Assembly: GCA_001643675.2 (NCBI GenBank)
Contig: LSRY02000009.1
Coordinates: 207,501 to 271,500, forward strand
Direction of reading: 5' to 3'
DNA: 64,000 nucleotides
Source: Monocercomonoides exilis
Taxonomy: Eukaryota > Preaxostyla > Oxymonadida > Polymastigidae
A model generated the notes under the pieces. The model was not told the origin of the DNA, made no database searches, and saw nothing but the letters and a program-made list of their open reading frames with translations. The number at the start of each line of letters is the position of its first letter. The stretch's first letter is position 1. Both the position numbers and the translations under genes were made by a program. Positions 11,101-21,060 of the stretch are shown piece after piece.

Positions 11101-12896
11101 ATTCTTCTCTTTGGATTTTGAATGATGGATGCACACTCGGAGGGATAGCAGGAGAAAGGTCATCGCCTTTCTTCATTCCCAAATTGGAAGATGTTTCAGT
11201 GAATGGGAATGGCAGCAATTTTTTAATCAAATTCAAGGGATCTCTATTTGTGCCATGTGACTTGTCATTCAGACTTGTGAGCAAAACAGGGGAAGTGGAG
11301 TTGGTTGAGACATATCCTTTTGAGAAAGATGGTTTTGTATCAGAAAATGAAGTGATTGGAAGAATTCCCTCAGAAAATATTTCAACAATTGGAGACGAAA
11401 CAGAGGTATCTGTGATGATATTGTTTGGGAAACAATTGGTTTCGACTTCTCCGCTGATTCTGAAGAACAAAACAGAATCAAAGACAGGAGATGATAAAGT
11501 TGTTGAAGGAGGGAAAGAAGGGAAATCTTATTGGTTGTTGATTGTGATTGTGCTTGTTGTTTTATTGTTGATTGTTCTCATTGTATCAATAATATTGGAA
11601 ATTCGATGGAGAAATTTAAAAGAAGAAGCAAAAAAATACAAGGAGATTGTTGATGATAATGTTAAGAAGGATCCGAAGGCGATTGAGATGGTGACGATGG
11701 AGATATCGCCTGAGGAGCAGTGGAGAAGAGCAGAGAAAGAGGCAGAAAAGAAAAATGAAGAGAGAATAAAGAAAAGAATAAATGGAAAGGAGATGGTGCA
11801 TTCGGAGTCTGAAGAGTATTTGCTGAGTGAGAGTGGCTCCACTGAATACATCCTTGGAAAAGATTCAGACAAGATTCCAGAGTGGATGCTGGAGAAGGTT
11901 GATGAGAAAGAAGAGACAAGGAAGAGAACACCATCACCATCAATTTCTTCCACTTGTTCAACTGATTCAGATTCAACATTTGTTCGAGGGGAAGATCTGT
12001 GCCCGACCACCTCTTCGATGTCTAATCTGGTAGATGCAATGGCCTGCTCGTCTCCTCATGAAAAACTGATTGTGGATCTGCGAGATTCATTATTCATGTT
12101 GCTTCATGGAAGGAATGAGAAGAAAGAGATAGCAATAGGCACTCTTCAGGAGAGAGAATATACGGCTGCGCAGGTCTTGTTCTGGGTGGTGAATGGAGCA
12201 CTGCACTCATTTGATGAAATGGAAAATCCACTTTCATCCTTAGAAAATTTGAGTCCTCACATTGTGCTGTTCTCAGAGCACATGGTGATCTGCATCGTGA
12301 TGCACTCAGAGTGTTCTTCTGATGACAGTTCAGATTCCTCTTCAATCTCCTCATTGAGTATTGTTTCTTCTTCGTCCAATATTTCGTTGATGAGCGAGAG
12401 ATTCACAGACTCACCTCCTCCTTCATCAGCGTTTGAGGATGATGAAGGATTCAGAAAGGAGTGTTTGAGGTGGAAGGCTCCAGAGCTGCAGATGAACAAG
12501 AAGATGGGAGCGACAAAGGAGTCGGTGACATTCTCGATTGGGATGATGCTGTGGGAGTGTCTGACGCTTCATGTTCCGTTTGGAGAGTATGAGGCGGTGA
12601 TTGCAGGGGAGAAGATTGTGAATGGGGAGAGGCCGAGGCTGGAGCTTGTAGAGGAATCAGATCTGTTTGGGGTGATGCAGAGCTGTCTTTCCGCAAAGGC
12701 TGAGGGGCGACCCGCACTGATGGAGCTGAAACGAACTTTTTTTGGAAAGTTTCCAGCTGAGGCGATGGTGATGACGATGACAGATGCGGTGTGCTGCGAA
12801 GAGTCAGAAGAGTTAGAAGAGTCAGAGGAGAAGGGCATGCAAACAAGGGACAGTCGCCCATCTTCAACGAGCATGAGTGACAAGAAGAAAAAGTGA
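5106..12896 (+). CDS. Giant type I membrane protein: Pmp-like beta-helix ectodomain plus degenerate kinase domain
   Basis: 2596 residues, single exon, ATG to TGA. Residues 1-23 form a signal peptide (LFLFACLLLAGKL core). The ectodomain is built of C-x-F-x-x-C and GGA/GGG motifs typical of right-handed parallel beta-helices. Four marker motifs of the form CG-x(5-7)-PC-x-[ST] lie near residues 542, 885, 1237 and 1620, dividing it into modules of about 350-380 residues. A membrane helix lies at about 2141-2170, followed by a basic/acidic linker. Residues about 2316-2565 resemble a protein kinase C-lobe: LENLSPHIVLF sits at the catalytic-loop position but lacks HRD, no DFG is visible (an acidic/Ser insert lies there), while RWKAPEL and MLWECLTLHVPF match the APE and alpha-F regions. 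No glycine loop is visible, so I infer a pseudokinase. The juxtamembrane segment (NDGCTLGGI) is shared with the 31.5-40.4 kb protein. Probably a surface receptor or adhesin. Confidence 0.92.
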   Translation: MSVHLFLFACLLLAGKLMLHDAAQEYFFESQHTRFISQSHNDPVYSNGGNSNDAHFQTNREIKNEERGNIFCYYKGLQQVTSTTIVSFLRLFNSSAGLKNVAIEHSSSQFLLITEKSSVMLDSCISHQKSPTPFHLQSGSIILTNMSILSQKNVYSSSLVFSSKDKNSVVLRNSIISDLAVSSSDNFLVSGKSQSEQINDCSFRNMSAKSSKNSDYYMEHSCFRSSMENCLIYACVNAFEGGISSGSFSSQEFVCKNTTTFYGKREMNALEKKGQMNFTDSQSFSLCEWVDCTAPQGGALFVHDNTNAILTVENCSFERCNSSTKGGAIYALNIAECIVLHSLFSQCTAQITSDFGGGGIMAEFVYVQSMVDDCSFQNCSCGNDGGAIDLRPTKTQRQKKCVINSFFEYCRCNGSTGSAGGAIEHWDCADQVAISNCLFCHCYSMYGGGAIGMLINTNNDGILLFFCFFHNNTCRNAGHDIVLQSSTSNNIDLSCYSTRQTTNRVSTGHHSIVDQSEWLRNDFGRIRFVSSVQTQPNAIDTYSCGINESHPCSTISHCLTQLIPEYVTDIEILTGAITVTKNVDCGTDNFTVYGQSNLGSTIQTELESGSLSLFSVSTGTLTVRDFILVHDSAHANNQASRLFEISGTGEMHTSGLNISVGSGHSTETAFTTELINVQSGMFQMENVNWAKTISTSSLIFLSSENEISLTLSECTFDGIERTTSGAAVMSFSNDKANIDLDSCSFSGCGSTGSENGGSMMLCVGSENEVKVKGGSFDECYCSALNGLGGGILLQLLNESPNFLISSSFGTNTAKWGKDIFVISPNLEVIAKSENITCVTDSLDTIDKVRGYDNGNTSLAIPLCIYLLPTPEEIFVSNSEASDHSHCGIVQFPCLTMKRSLTRLAGAKKVVVNGMILMSDELAFAEQKHEIKGNDDQSGWTVFDSTSSFNSAMITAGVETILSKLIFSLPPSLSSHSTFISSSSSSLTLSHCSVSLQDHSSELGLLFLSVESGILNVDSFTASSITLIENPLISLTGSEINSEFLDAPWLNMTNCTFTEIDRAAGSGGCVNIDNSNDENSNTQINIEECEFDGCSVMDDESRGGAINAQLKGNTQMNVISCTFTGCTAPAEEEKIGFGGGMALELINGFSSFVISSPVFEADKPNVAKYGNDLFVESSNLTKSITNTSLPFVSEHLADISLDSLRGFDGSDKTNAIPLAYFWIALGSELFVGGDGKDVCICGLSDYPCLSIDHSYLRLPEGNERKINVIGKAILKKRVKLSDISIKSDDEEMCSLECLSSLEGAEEAATMISGITNFELIKFVIPSSFASGAKTLLHVGSIDGLLTLKDCSFSKNEENNVEEIMNYGLIKTDGGTVQLEFVSMQFLFFSKDVISVLSTSILNIKNLTMKNIKLDGASGLGISKSSRREKNEVEQDVAIEWSVFEEVTQNTTDDIPIIRNDNDEPLKMVIRNTTMKKCGGTRCGKGGGIFCVLNEGGSFDCSFCTISECFCSSTGRGGWLFLECTSATEQPLNFVLSNITFRDNYAFRGRDVYVRCHSIENQIVDEQFLLDFRLPFVKELAMWGCTTDSFVGEEDLLLRVVKFQSETIFVSSVSENHADSKQCGEFSMPCESLNFGVQHIIPSLYSQLLILGQTIIVGECEAHDVIIRSLQSPSTALVYLNSAITNDGNLITTSENVRIERLNFNFGQSFLYSDSSIIHETNGQLSLSFVDFSSIGQSENIEAAILNSTLLSIENGILHIDNCSVSLLSFKKSLFLFNGDKISLMNVRLEKVEAISNVFEIGQCKEVVFNGVSANGVKLSDGCIIAIQGSTSGTVSIGISSFNNCSRNSEGASVLSASSSSAHLEFSNCSCINCNSLSDKGSVVEAHDMKDVSMDSCRFFGMLAKESETGNMNTITDICQWNGSLVHSLNSSLVMKDVIISKSSSGGLSISSGNVTIEKGEFLNNNPFIEKYPSVRRNIVCSDFASLTISSLKGGDGLMPNSSLWILNDGCTLGGIAGERSSPFFIPKLEDVSVNGNGSNFLIKFKGSLFVPCDLSFRLVSKTGEVELVETYPFEKDGFVSENEVIGRIPSENISTIGDETEVSVMILFGKQLVSTSPLILKNKTESKTGDDKVVEGGKEGKSYWLLIVIVLVVLLLIVLIVSIILEIRWRNLKEEAKKYKEIVDDNVKKDPKAIEMVTMEISPEEQWRRAEKEAEKKNEERIKKRINGKEMVHSESEEYLLSESGSTEYILGKDSDKIPEWMLEKVDEKEETRKRTPSPSISSTCSTDSDSTFVRGEDLCPTTSSMSNLVDAMACSSPHEKLIVDLRDSLFMLLHGRNEKKEIAIGTLQEREYTAAQVLFWVVNGALHSFDEMENPLSSLENLSPHIVLFSEHMVICIVMHSECSSDDSSDSSSISSLSIVSSSSNISLMSERFTDSPPPSSAFEDDEGFRKECLRWKAPELQMNKKMGATKESVTFSIGMMLWECLTLHVPFGEYEAVIAGEKIVNGERPRLELVEESDLFGVMQSCLSAKAEGRPALMELKRTFFGKFPAEAMVMTMTDAVCCEESEELEESEEKGMQTRDSRPSSTSMSDKKKK

Positions 12897-14268
12897 TGGG
12901 TGAAAAGAACAGAGGCAAAGACGATTCATAAAGCTGAGAAGAGATTTTATTATTTTTGTTGTTCTTCACTTTTGTATATTTTTGTTTTTGCATTTGTGTT
13001 TGTTTTTTTTTTTTTTTCGAATTTGTCAATTTCTCTAAATTTTCCGTTTTCTTCACTTTTTGTGTGATTTAACTTTTATGTTGTTGTTGTTTGTACCATT
13101 TGCGTTGTTTGGATTGTTTGGATTGTATGTTCTTTTACAACACCATTTTTGCTGGAGAAGGATCAAAGCAGAATTTTGTGGAGCTTTGCTTCCACACATC
13201 TGCTGATCAATTGTTTTATTATTTCATTCATTCATTCACTTATTCATTCCATTTTATAACTCCCATTTGGTTTTTGGTTGAGCATGTTTTTCGTTCATCT
13301 TCTGTCTTTGAGACGAGAAGAACAAGCCAAGAGCATTGGAAAATGCTTCTTGACAAGCGATCTTGATTCCTTTTGAAAGAAAGTGATCTTCATTTATTTT
13401 TTACAAGTCGATCAATCCTCTTCTCCAGTGACTTAATTATCTTTCATTCATTGATTCATTCATTCATTCATTCATTTCGCATTATATATTCATCACCTGT
13501 TGTATTATTGAGCTTGCCAATTGGATTGGAAAGATAGAAAACAAAGCAATCGAAAACACCAAATTGCATTTTTTTTGTCATTGATGAGTCTTTTGCAAAG
13601 TCCAAAACTTTGAAATTAAATAAGAAAATCGGTTATCTATAAATACCAACAAGATCCACCTCTTCTTATGTGCGGATGTTCAAACAAGACTTTGACTCCC
13701 TCAGAGATAATTTGTTTCTCGTTCAGTTTCCTCTGTTGTTTTCAAAAAGAAACAATGTTTCTCGCATAATGCATTTGACATTTCTTTTATCAAAACCAAA
13801 AACATTGAACATCAACAATCTTCAAATACACTTTTTGAAAACTTGTATCTGAAATGGGAGATCATCTCATTTCTCCTCTTAAATAACAAAAGTCTTAGTC
13901 ATCGTTGCTCCTGCCTTCACCCTGGGTTAATCAATATTTTTCCATGAAAGGAAAAAAAGTGGCAATTCAAAAAGCAAATTGTCAGTTTTCTCTTGCTTCA
14001 TTTAATTTCCATTCAATAATTTTCGATAAATTATTTTTTCAAAAGGAAGATATTATGAAAGAAAAATCGAGATCATTTAAACAACAAGTGATTCAATCTC
14101 GACGCTTCTCTCTCCATTCTCCTGACAAACCACACATTCTTTTTCCTATTGTTCTTCATTTGTCCAAAATTCTCAATATTATTTCACCTTTTTTCCCATT
14201 TCTTCCAATTCCTCAGCCACTTTTCATTTTCCACACGAATTTTCATCAATTATTCAGCAAAAGAACTT
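12897..14268. other. Intergenic region with (ATTC)n microsatellites
   Basis: No clear gene. ATTC tetranucleotide tracts occur at about 13222-13250 and 13442-13478, and a T run at about 13002-13018. The last part (from about 13900) may be the eroded upstream portion of the surface-protein relic that becomes recognisable near 14270. Confidence 0.5.
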
Positions 14269-14652
14269 CATTCTCCTTCATCATTCTTCCAATCTGCTCT
14301 CTTTCTCTCCCTCACCAACTGCACCATTTCCAACATCGATTCATCTCCACAAAACCAGCAGACTGCCACCAATGGCGTGTGCATCTCATTCGCCTCATCT
14401 GCCTCTGACAATTCTTTTTCGGTGAGTAATACCGTCTTCTCCACCTGCTCTGTGAGCGAGGATACAAGTTCTGGAAAAAGAGGCGGAGCTCTTATGATCG
14501 AGTTCAAGGATGATTCAGAAGTGTCAGAATCCTTCTTTTCCATCACCAATATCGTGTTATCAACCAACAAGGCCTGTGTCGGAAGAGATATGTATTTTGT
14601 GTGTGAATCATTTGTCGCTTCTGTGAAAAAGCCCTTATTCGCCTTCATGAGA

Positions 14653-14661
14653 AGCATATCT
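14653..14661 (+). repeat. Target-site duplication, left copy (AGCATATCT)
   Basis: Nine bases, AGCATATCT, immediately left of the element; identical to 16110-16118. Length fits the 8-9 bp duplication of Merlin/IS1016-type transposons. Confidence 0.8.
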
Positions 14662-16109
14662 GGCAAAAGGGTATTATACCGGAACATTCAAAAACACTTC
14701 CAATCAATTAATAACAATTTATGATAAGTTATTATGCTATTTTGACTTGTAAATTTTGTGCGGAAACTCGTTTAAAAAATTTTTGAAAATTTAAAGATCA
14801 AATAAATTTTCTCAATTTAAGGGAATGATCAACATTTTTTCATTGCTGAACAAAATTTGATCTTGAAAGATAGGGCAATTTCTTTGATGAATCGCGCATT
14901 TTATAAAGATGAGAAAGCGTGGAATTGGTATTTCACAGTGCTGCGAGATGGAATTGCACCAGTGCGCAGAATTTGCAAAATAGAAAAAACTTGAAGAATG
15001 GAAGAAGGATGCAGATATTGTATTTGCACAAGTCACAGAAAATTCAAGAGTTCAATTCATGAAGGAACAGTATTCGAAATTTTGAAAAAGCCCTTTGGAA
15101 TTACTCTGCTTGAATTACTATATCTCTGGTTGAAAATCCCAATCAAAACTGTTTCAATGTTATTGTCCGTGAACATAAAAACTGTATCATATTGGGCTAG
15201 TGTAATGAGGTGCTGTTGCATGCGGATTTGGAACAGAAACCAGCCAAAATCGGAGGAGAGGGGAAGATTGTGGAGATAGACGAAGCAATCAAAAGAAGAA
15301 GGAAATACCATAAGGGAAAAAAGAAGAAATAGATTTGGATTTTTGGAGGAGTCGAAAGGTTGGAAGGTGGAGGAGCAGGAGACAGATTTTTGATGATAGT
15401 CCCAGACAGAACCAAAGATACACTGATTCTAATAATTTTGGATCACATCAAATTCGGAACAAAGATATATTCTGACGAATGGAAAGCTAACCAATGTTTG
15501 AGTACGTTTGGTTATAAACATGAAACAGTCTGCCACAAGCGGGAATTCTTCAAAAAAGTGAATAAGGCTTGCACAAACACAATTGAAGTGTTATGGATGC
15601 ATTTTAAGTGATCTATTTAATAGTTCGTTATGGAATGAAATATCTTGCCGATCAGATAGCAAAATTTTCTTTCTTAAAAGTTCGTTTGAGCTTCAGTTTG
15701 AAGATGTGATGAAAGAATTGATTCATTAATAACCTGTTGAATTGATTGAAGAGGTAAATGAAAATTTTGAAAAAATGGTTGAAGAAAAAATCCTAGATGC
15801 AGATGATATTCTTCCTAAAATTGAAGAAGATGATGATTTAGATCCATTTGGAGCAGGAGACGGAGAAAGTTCGACTTAATATAGCCCTTCAGAATAATTT
15901 TTCGTTACATTTTCAAATAATTTTTTCATTTTGTATATCAATAAATATCATGTCCCAGAATGATTTTTTTGTAAATTTGAAAATTTTTTATTTCAACACA
16001 TAATGATTTTCTCTCTCTGATATTTTTTATTAATAAATATAATCCTATGATAAACACTTTTATCATAAAAAAAAGCCAATTCTGACGTACCGGAATAGTA
16101 CACATTTGC
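14662..16109 (+). mobile_element. Merlin-type (IS1595/ISXO2-like) DNA transposon, decayed
   Basis: About 1448 bp. The left end (GGCAAAAGGGTATTATACCG from 14662) and the reverse complement of the right end (GCAAATGTGTACTATTCCGG from 16109) match at about 20 of 28 positions, so these are terminal inverted repeats. They are bracketed by the 9-bp duplication AGCATATCT. The interior holds one transposase relic in the + orientation. The mismatched ends and broken reading frame show that it is old and inactive. It sits inside a surface-protein relic. Confidence 0.8.
14886..15888 (+). pseudogene. ISXO2-like DDE transposase, broken
   Basis: Reads as the IS1595/ISXO2 (Merlin) transposase family. The N-terminal part has the usual segment 'KSSIHEGTVFEI' followed by 'LLELLYLWL' and a helix-turn-helix-like stretch 'IKTVSMLLSVNIKTVSYW'. 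The catalytic core then gives 'IVEIDEA', 'YHKGKKKK', 'WIFGGVER', 'IYSDEWKA' and 'NTIEVLW', so the D, D and E/N catalytic positions can still be located. Damage: a TGA near 14993, a frame change near 15240, a TAG near 15331 and several stops after 15609. A C-terminal acidic tail ending GAGDGESST* closes at about 15880. Not functional as read. Confidence 0.8.
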
Positions 16110-16118
16110 AGCATATCT
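16110..16118 (+). repeat. Target-site duplication, right copy (AGCATATCT)
   Basis: Exact copy of 14653-14661 directly after the right inverted repeat. Confidence 0.8.
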
Positions 16119-16399
16119 CTTTAAGATAATTCTATTTTTGGACATGACAGAACAGAAGCATTCTGTGATTAGAATGTCGATTTATTCATATTTCTCAACG
16201 GGCATACAGCTGACAATGAATGCGTGGATGGTCATCTTGGCATCAAAGCAATGAATTGCGAGTTGGAAAAGACTCCCTACAAGAGTGCGCACGATGCGAC
16301 GGGGCTTCTGAAGAAGGTGCAGATCATAAGGCGGAAATCATTTCATGAGCTGACTTGTTGGTGGATTGGTGCAAGTGGAGGCAAAGTCGAAGATATTTG

Positions 16400-17884
16400 A
16401 AGAGAAGGCACACACAAAAAAATAATAAATTGACTCAAAAACACTTTTGGTGGATTAATCATCACACACCTGTTGTTAATTTGGCTGTTTCATAGAATAT
16501 TTCTTTGATCATTTCTTTCTTTGAAATCGCTTTCCTTCATCGTCTCATCTTCTGCGACATATTGAAGGCGTGTGACGTTGTGTAACCTGCCGAACGCTAT
16601 TTTTGAGCTCATTCATTTCATAAAAGAATTGCTCTAATACTCTTTCTTTTTTATCTGCGCCTCTTTCAGCTTCCAAATAAAAAAAGGCAAAATCGTCCTC
16701 CTTTTTCGATTGCAAGTCTGCTGCTCTGCTTTTCTTGATTCAAAATCATATCTATTCTTATTTAATTTCGGCTTACCTTCCATCTTAGAACAAATATTAA
16801 TCTTGGCTTTCTGAAAAAAAGTATAGGCAAGTTTTGGACTTGAATTTGAGGAAAGTTGAGCAATTGATAATTTGTAATATTTTTGTTGTTCATCAGAGAA
16901 GGCTTTGAAGAATAAAGAGATTTGAATGAAAAAAAAGATATTATTCATAAAGACTTTTCATTTCAAGAATCTTGAATTGCAAATAAATGAAAAAGTTTTT
17001 TATGTTTTATTTGTCGAAATGAATAAATATTAATGTTAATCAAATTGGCAAAATTTTCAAGATTAATAAATTAATTGTCATTTTATATTCAGCTTGCTGT
17101 AGTTGCAGAAAAATTCTCCGCATCAAGCATAAATCATATTTCTGCATGAATTGGATAACAATGCCATTTTGAATTGTTTCACAATGTAAGAGAATAAAAG
17201 AAGAAATGTTGCAAAGAAAAGGACAATTTATCTCGAAAGCAAAAAATTCACTAACTTTGAATGTTATCAATCAAAGCGGAGAAGATGTGGGACGAAATGT
17301 GTTGCTTAATAATTTTTGTTCCACACATAGCTTTTAACTATTTTTCTCAACTTTTTTTCATTTCAATATATTATTTTGCATGAGGATTTTGAAATAACAA
17401 CTATTCGATATTAGAAAAGGTTTGGAACAAATCATTGAATATTTTTTTAATTCAAAAATACTGCACCATGTGAAAAAAAGAACCTGAGTTGGTGAAACTG
17501 TGTACTCATTTTTGAAAAAAAAAATCAAAACTGTTTTTTTCGTTCATTCAATATGAAGGTGATGGTATTTTCTTGATGATTTTTATTCTTTTTTCGATCA
17601 CAAATCCAACTTTTTCATCTGGATACTCAATCATATTGAAACATGTTCGAAAAACATTCATTTATTTCAACAATTACATCTTTGCAATTGGAAAACATTC
17701 AAATACAATGCATTGTCATATTCGTAATGTTGTTAATGATAATGTTTTTATGTGTTTTTCATAATAACATCTTGGTGCATCTTTCTAAAGTGTTGTGCGA
17801 TCTTCAGTTAAAAGATAAAAAAAATTTTTTTAAAGCTGTGAGTAATTACTCAAGAAACTTTTATAATATTTTTTCTTTCTTATT
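16400..17884. other. Intergenic region, no clear gene
   Basis: Only short open frames without recognisable motifs. A weakly protein-like minus-strand frame (about 16634-16948) could be an eroded exon but shows nothing identifiable. Confidence 0.4.
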
Positions 17885-17995
17885 AATTCGCAATAGAGCG
17901 AATCAACGAACGCATGGAGCAGGTTTGCCCCTCAATAATGAGTATTGATCACGATTTATGGGTGGTCAAAGATCTAACTTCGCCAATTCTCAAAT
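17885..17995 (+). repeat. DIRS left inverted terminal repeat
   Basis: Starts AATTCGCAATAGAGCGAAT, which can itself fold (ATTCGC...GCGAAT). The inner part (ATGAGTATTGATCACGATTT and on to ACTTCGCC) pairs with the reverse complement of 23392-23450. Confidence 0.75.
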
Positions 17996-18369
17996 TCAAA
18001 GAAGATCTTTATTTTCAGCATTAAATATGAAGCAGCAACCTGTTTTGTAAAATACAGAGACGGTGATGGAAAAGAATTTGATCTATTTTTGCCTCTGGAA
18101 AGAGTGGAAAATATTATTCAAGTCTTCACCAGGATCTGTGAATGTTAGACAACATCCGGAATGGAAGATAGTGCACAGCCGAAAGAATTGAACAGAGAAC
18201 CGTGTATTTTGAAGAGAGAATATCAATAACAGAAGTTGCAAAACAGAAAACTGAAATTATGATATTTATGAGATATTTATGCAAAATGAAGATATGTATT
18301 TCAATAGATTTTCAAAGAAAATGAAACTTCAAAATATTTTGATCATTTATTAGGAAAATGAGCTATCAA

Positions 18370-19760
18370 TTGCAGCGAGATATAGTTGAATAAAGAAATC
18401 ACTTGAAACCTCAAGAATCAAAAATGAGAGATCCATATATTACAGTGAGATTATTTTTGAGAAAGAACTAGTTTTCAATTGAAAGATAATTTATTGAAGT
18501 GAAGCTGTGCATTCTCAGAAGATTATTTTAAAAAGAATAAAAATTCAAAATAGAGAAGATTTAAGTGAAGACAAAAGGTGAAAAAGAGCCTCTCATAGCC
18601 GCGGGATATAACATAACAATTTAACTTCAGAAAACTGATAGAATATACAAGGAAGAAGAGCCATGCATAGATGCGAGAAATGAATTAATTCAGCAGTGAT
18701 GAAATGTTGAACATGTTCATGAGAATTTTGACACACATATTACAGCAAGATCGTTATAAAAGAATATTGTTATAATAAAAATTTGTCTCATTGAAATGAA
18801 ATAGAGCATTGTCTCGAAACAACTGCAATGAGCAAAATCGAGTTTAATCGCTTGATCTTGATTGAGGAGAGAGAAAAGAGAGTCGCACCTTTCCGCGAGA
18901 TAGGGATAAGAAGAGAATCAATGAAAAACTAAATAAAGATTAGGGAAAAGAGATGTCTTGTACTGCGAGATATTGATAAATGCAGCAACAAAACATACAC
19001 GCATATATGAAATAAGGATATTTATGAAAATCGAGACACAGATTGCAGCGAGATATTAACAGAAGGATAATTTCATAACAGTTAAAAGATAATTATTTCA
19101 AACGTAGCGGTGCATATTCGAAAGATAGATACAGAGAATAAAACCGCGTTTGATCTCGAGATCATGAGAGAAGAGACAGCAGAGATAGACACGCTTGACA
19201 GTGAGACAGAGAAATGAAAGAGAGAAACCGCGTTCAATCGTGAGACCATGAGAGGAGAGAGAGCAGAGAACCGCACTTCGCAGCGAGATGATAATAGAGA
19301 TAGAAAACTCAGTAAATCGATTGACTTTTGCAAAGGAAATATAAACAAGCTGTGTTGCGACATAATATCAAACAAAAAAGTGAAATATCATTAATTTATA
19401 ATTTGAAATGATACGATTCATTACAAGATAATTAATTACAAAAGGGAAACCGCGAACTGCAACGGGACTGAGTAATAAAAGAGAGATGTGAATTGTCGCG
19501 AGATTATAATGGAATGACAAATAACTTCCGATCGAATGGGTTTGAAGGAAGAGAAAGCTGAGTTTGCTGCGAGATAAGAATAGAAAGAAATTGAGAGAAA
19601 TTTCCATTTGATAATACGATAATAAATAGAACGCTTTAGCGAGATAGGTGCAGATATTGAAACCGCGAAATTTCGCTAGAAAATTGAAGAGGTGAAAGCC
19701 GCGTAAAATCATAAGGAGAATATTGAGCAAGAGGCTGCGGAAGAACCGCGAGATGAGGAT
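18370..19760 (+). repeat. Degenerate dispersed motif GCnGCGAGATA in the left part of the DIRS element
   Basis: At least ten variants of GC(A/T)GCGAGATA occur (near 18378, 18895, 18968, 19045, 19275, 19498, 19568, 19638 and 19745, with looser ones at 18440 and 18745), often followed by A/T-rich AnnAnAGAA. A second motif, GAAACCGCG, recurs near 19141, 19223, 19447, 19660 and 19745. Two direct copies of an approximately 50-bp block lie at about 19140 and 19222. No product is readable. Confidence 0.5.
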
Positions 19761-19989
19761 ATAGAAAGAAGTCGCACAGCACGGCGTGAATAAAATGGAG
19801 GAGGACTCAGCTTATTTCCACGAAATGAGAACGAAGAATAAGATGATGTGCAAGGAGGAAATCAAGAGAGGAATAAAGAAAGCTTCTGGAATTGTAGTCG
19901 AGTACCCAAGAAGGAACTATCAGAATGGGGAACCTCATAGAGTTATTGAAGATCCTCACGAAAGAGCAATTGCTAAAATTTTTATAAGA

Positions 19990-21060
19990 AGAAGTTGAAG
20001 GACTGAGTGGTGAAGCCCGCGCAGGAGTCGGAGGTGAAGTGGTTCAACCCAACATTCATATTTCGAAAGAAGTGGAAAGTGAAGCTTGTAAAACACCTGT
20101 ACGATTATTTCCTCATGCATTCAGACAGTGATGCACTGAGATTAATCACACAAGAAATAGCCCAGTTCCTGAGAAATCTGGGCTGGATACTGTCGGAGAG
20201 AAACAAAAACTGGAACCCACAAGGAGCGTGAAATTTCTGGGATGGTTGTGGAACTCAGAGAAGATGGAAGTGATGCTCCAAGAGAGGAAGAGAGTGCTGC
20301 TCCTGGAGGTTGTGCGAAAATGGATAGCACATGCAAAGGAAAGAAGGAGATAAAAGACGAGGGACTTAGCAGCACTCCTCGGGAGGCTGAATTTTGTGAG
20401 GTTACAACACCCACCAGTGAGCTTGTGGATGATGCGTTTGCAATACGCGCTGAGGCAGGCGATAGCCCGCGGGGGCTGGAAGGGGACGGAAATAGCCAAC
20501 CCAATGATGTTGGGAGAATTAACACATTGGAGGAAAACCCTTCTTGAGAACAGACCGAGGAGTCCGAAGAGAAGGAACAGGCCAGCAGTGCTAACTACGG
20601 ACGCTTCAGAGCTGAGGTGGGGTGCAGTGTTAACAATACCGAGGGAGAACTAAGAGGAGAAAATATATGTCCACGGAAGTTGGACCCTCCTGGAAAGCAT
20701 GCTTGCAATCAACGAGAAGGAGTACAGAGCAGTGTTGAGGACACAAGGGAAAAAGGAAGCATGACTGCAACAACAGCAGATAGATCATATTCGTCTGAAG
20801 ACGGACAACATGTCCACGAGATGGACGATACAGTAGAAGAGGGGAGCACCGTCGCTCATTCCAACATTGAGAGCATTAGAAAAGAAACTGAACAGCCTGG
20901 ACATTTCAATACAGACGGAACATCTCCCGGGAGAGCAGAACACGGAAGCAGATGCACTCAGCCGGATAGCGAGAAAGTCGGACTATGCACTGAGAGGGGA
21001 GAAGGTCGCAGAGATATAGAAAATAGTCGCACCGAGAACATTAGATAGAATTTTAGACCT
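19990..21060 (+). pseudogene. Reverse transcriptase / RNase H remnant of the DIRS element
   Basis: Read across three frames. The RT end shows 'HLYDYFLMHSD' where the family has the Y-x-D-D box (the second Asp is not seen), followed by 'FLRNLGWILS', then after a frame change 'SVKFLGWLW', the usual 'v.FLG...' motif. The linker 'LAALLGRLNF' precedes RNase H motifs 'LTTDASELRWGAVL', 'INEKEYRAVL', 'LKTDNMSTRW' and 'HLPGEQNTEADALSR', a very typical DIRS/Ngaro set. Several stops (for example TGA near 20762 and TAG near 20835) and frame changes make it non-functional. Confidence 0.8.

Larger units (their letters stand above)
14269..16399 (+). pseudogene. Relic of a Pmp-like surface protein, split by a Merlin transposon
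   Basis: From about 14281 to 14661 one frame reads as the beta-helix family (SLTNCTISN, SNTVFSTCS, KRGGALMIEF, GRDMYFVC), the last matching the 'GKDIFV/GRDVYV' motif that ends each module in the giant proteins. The frame is cut at 14662 by the transposon. On the far side (from 16119) reading resumes with 'DNSIFGHDRTEAF' and 'VDLFIFLNG', which correspond to the family's '[RF]G[YF]D..[NK]T..IPL..YL' linker, and then 'NCELEKTPYKSAHDATGLLKKVQII', the equivalent of the CG..PC.TI marker with its first Cys kept and second replaced. Several in-frame stops are present, and no signal peptide, membrane helix or complete module survives. It was probably broken before or by the insertion. Confidence 0.75.
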
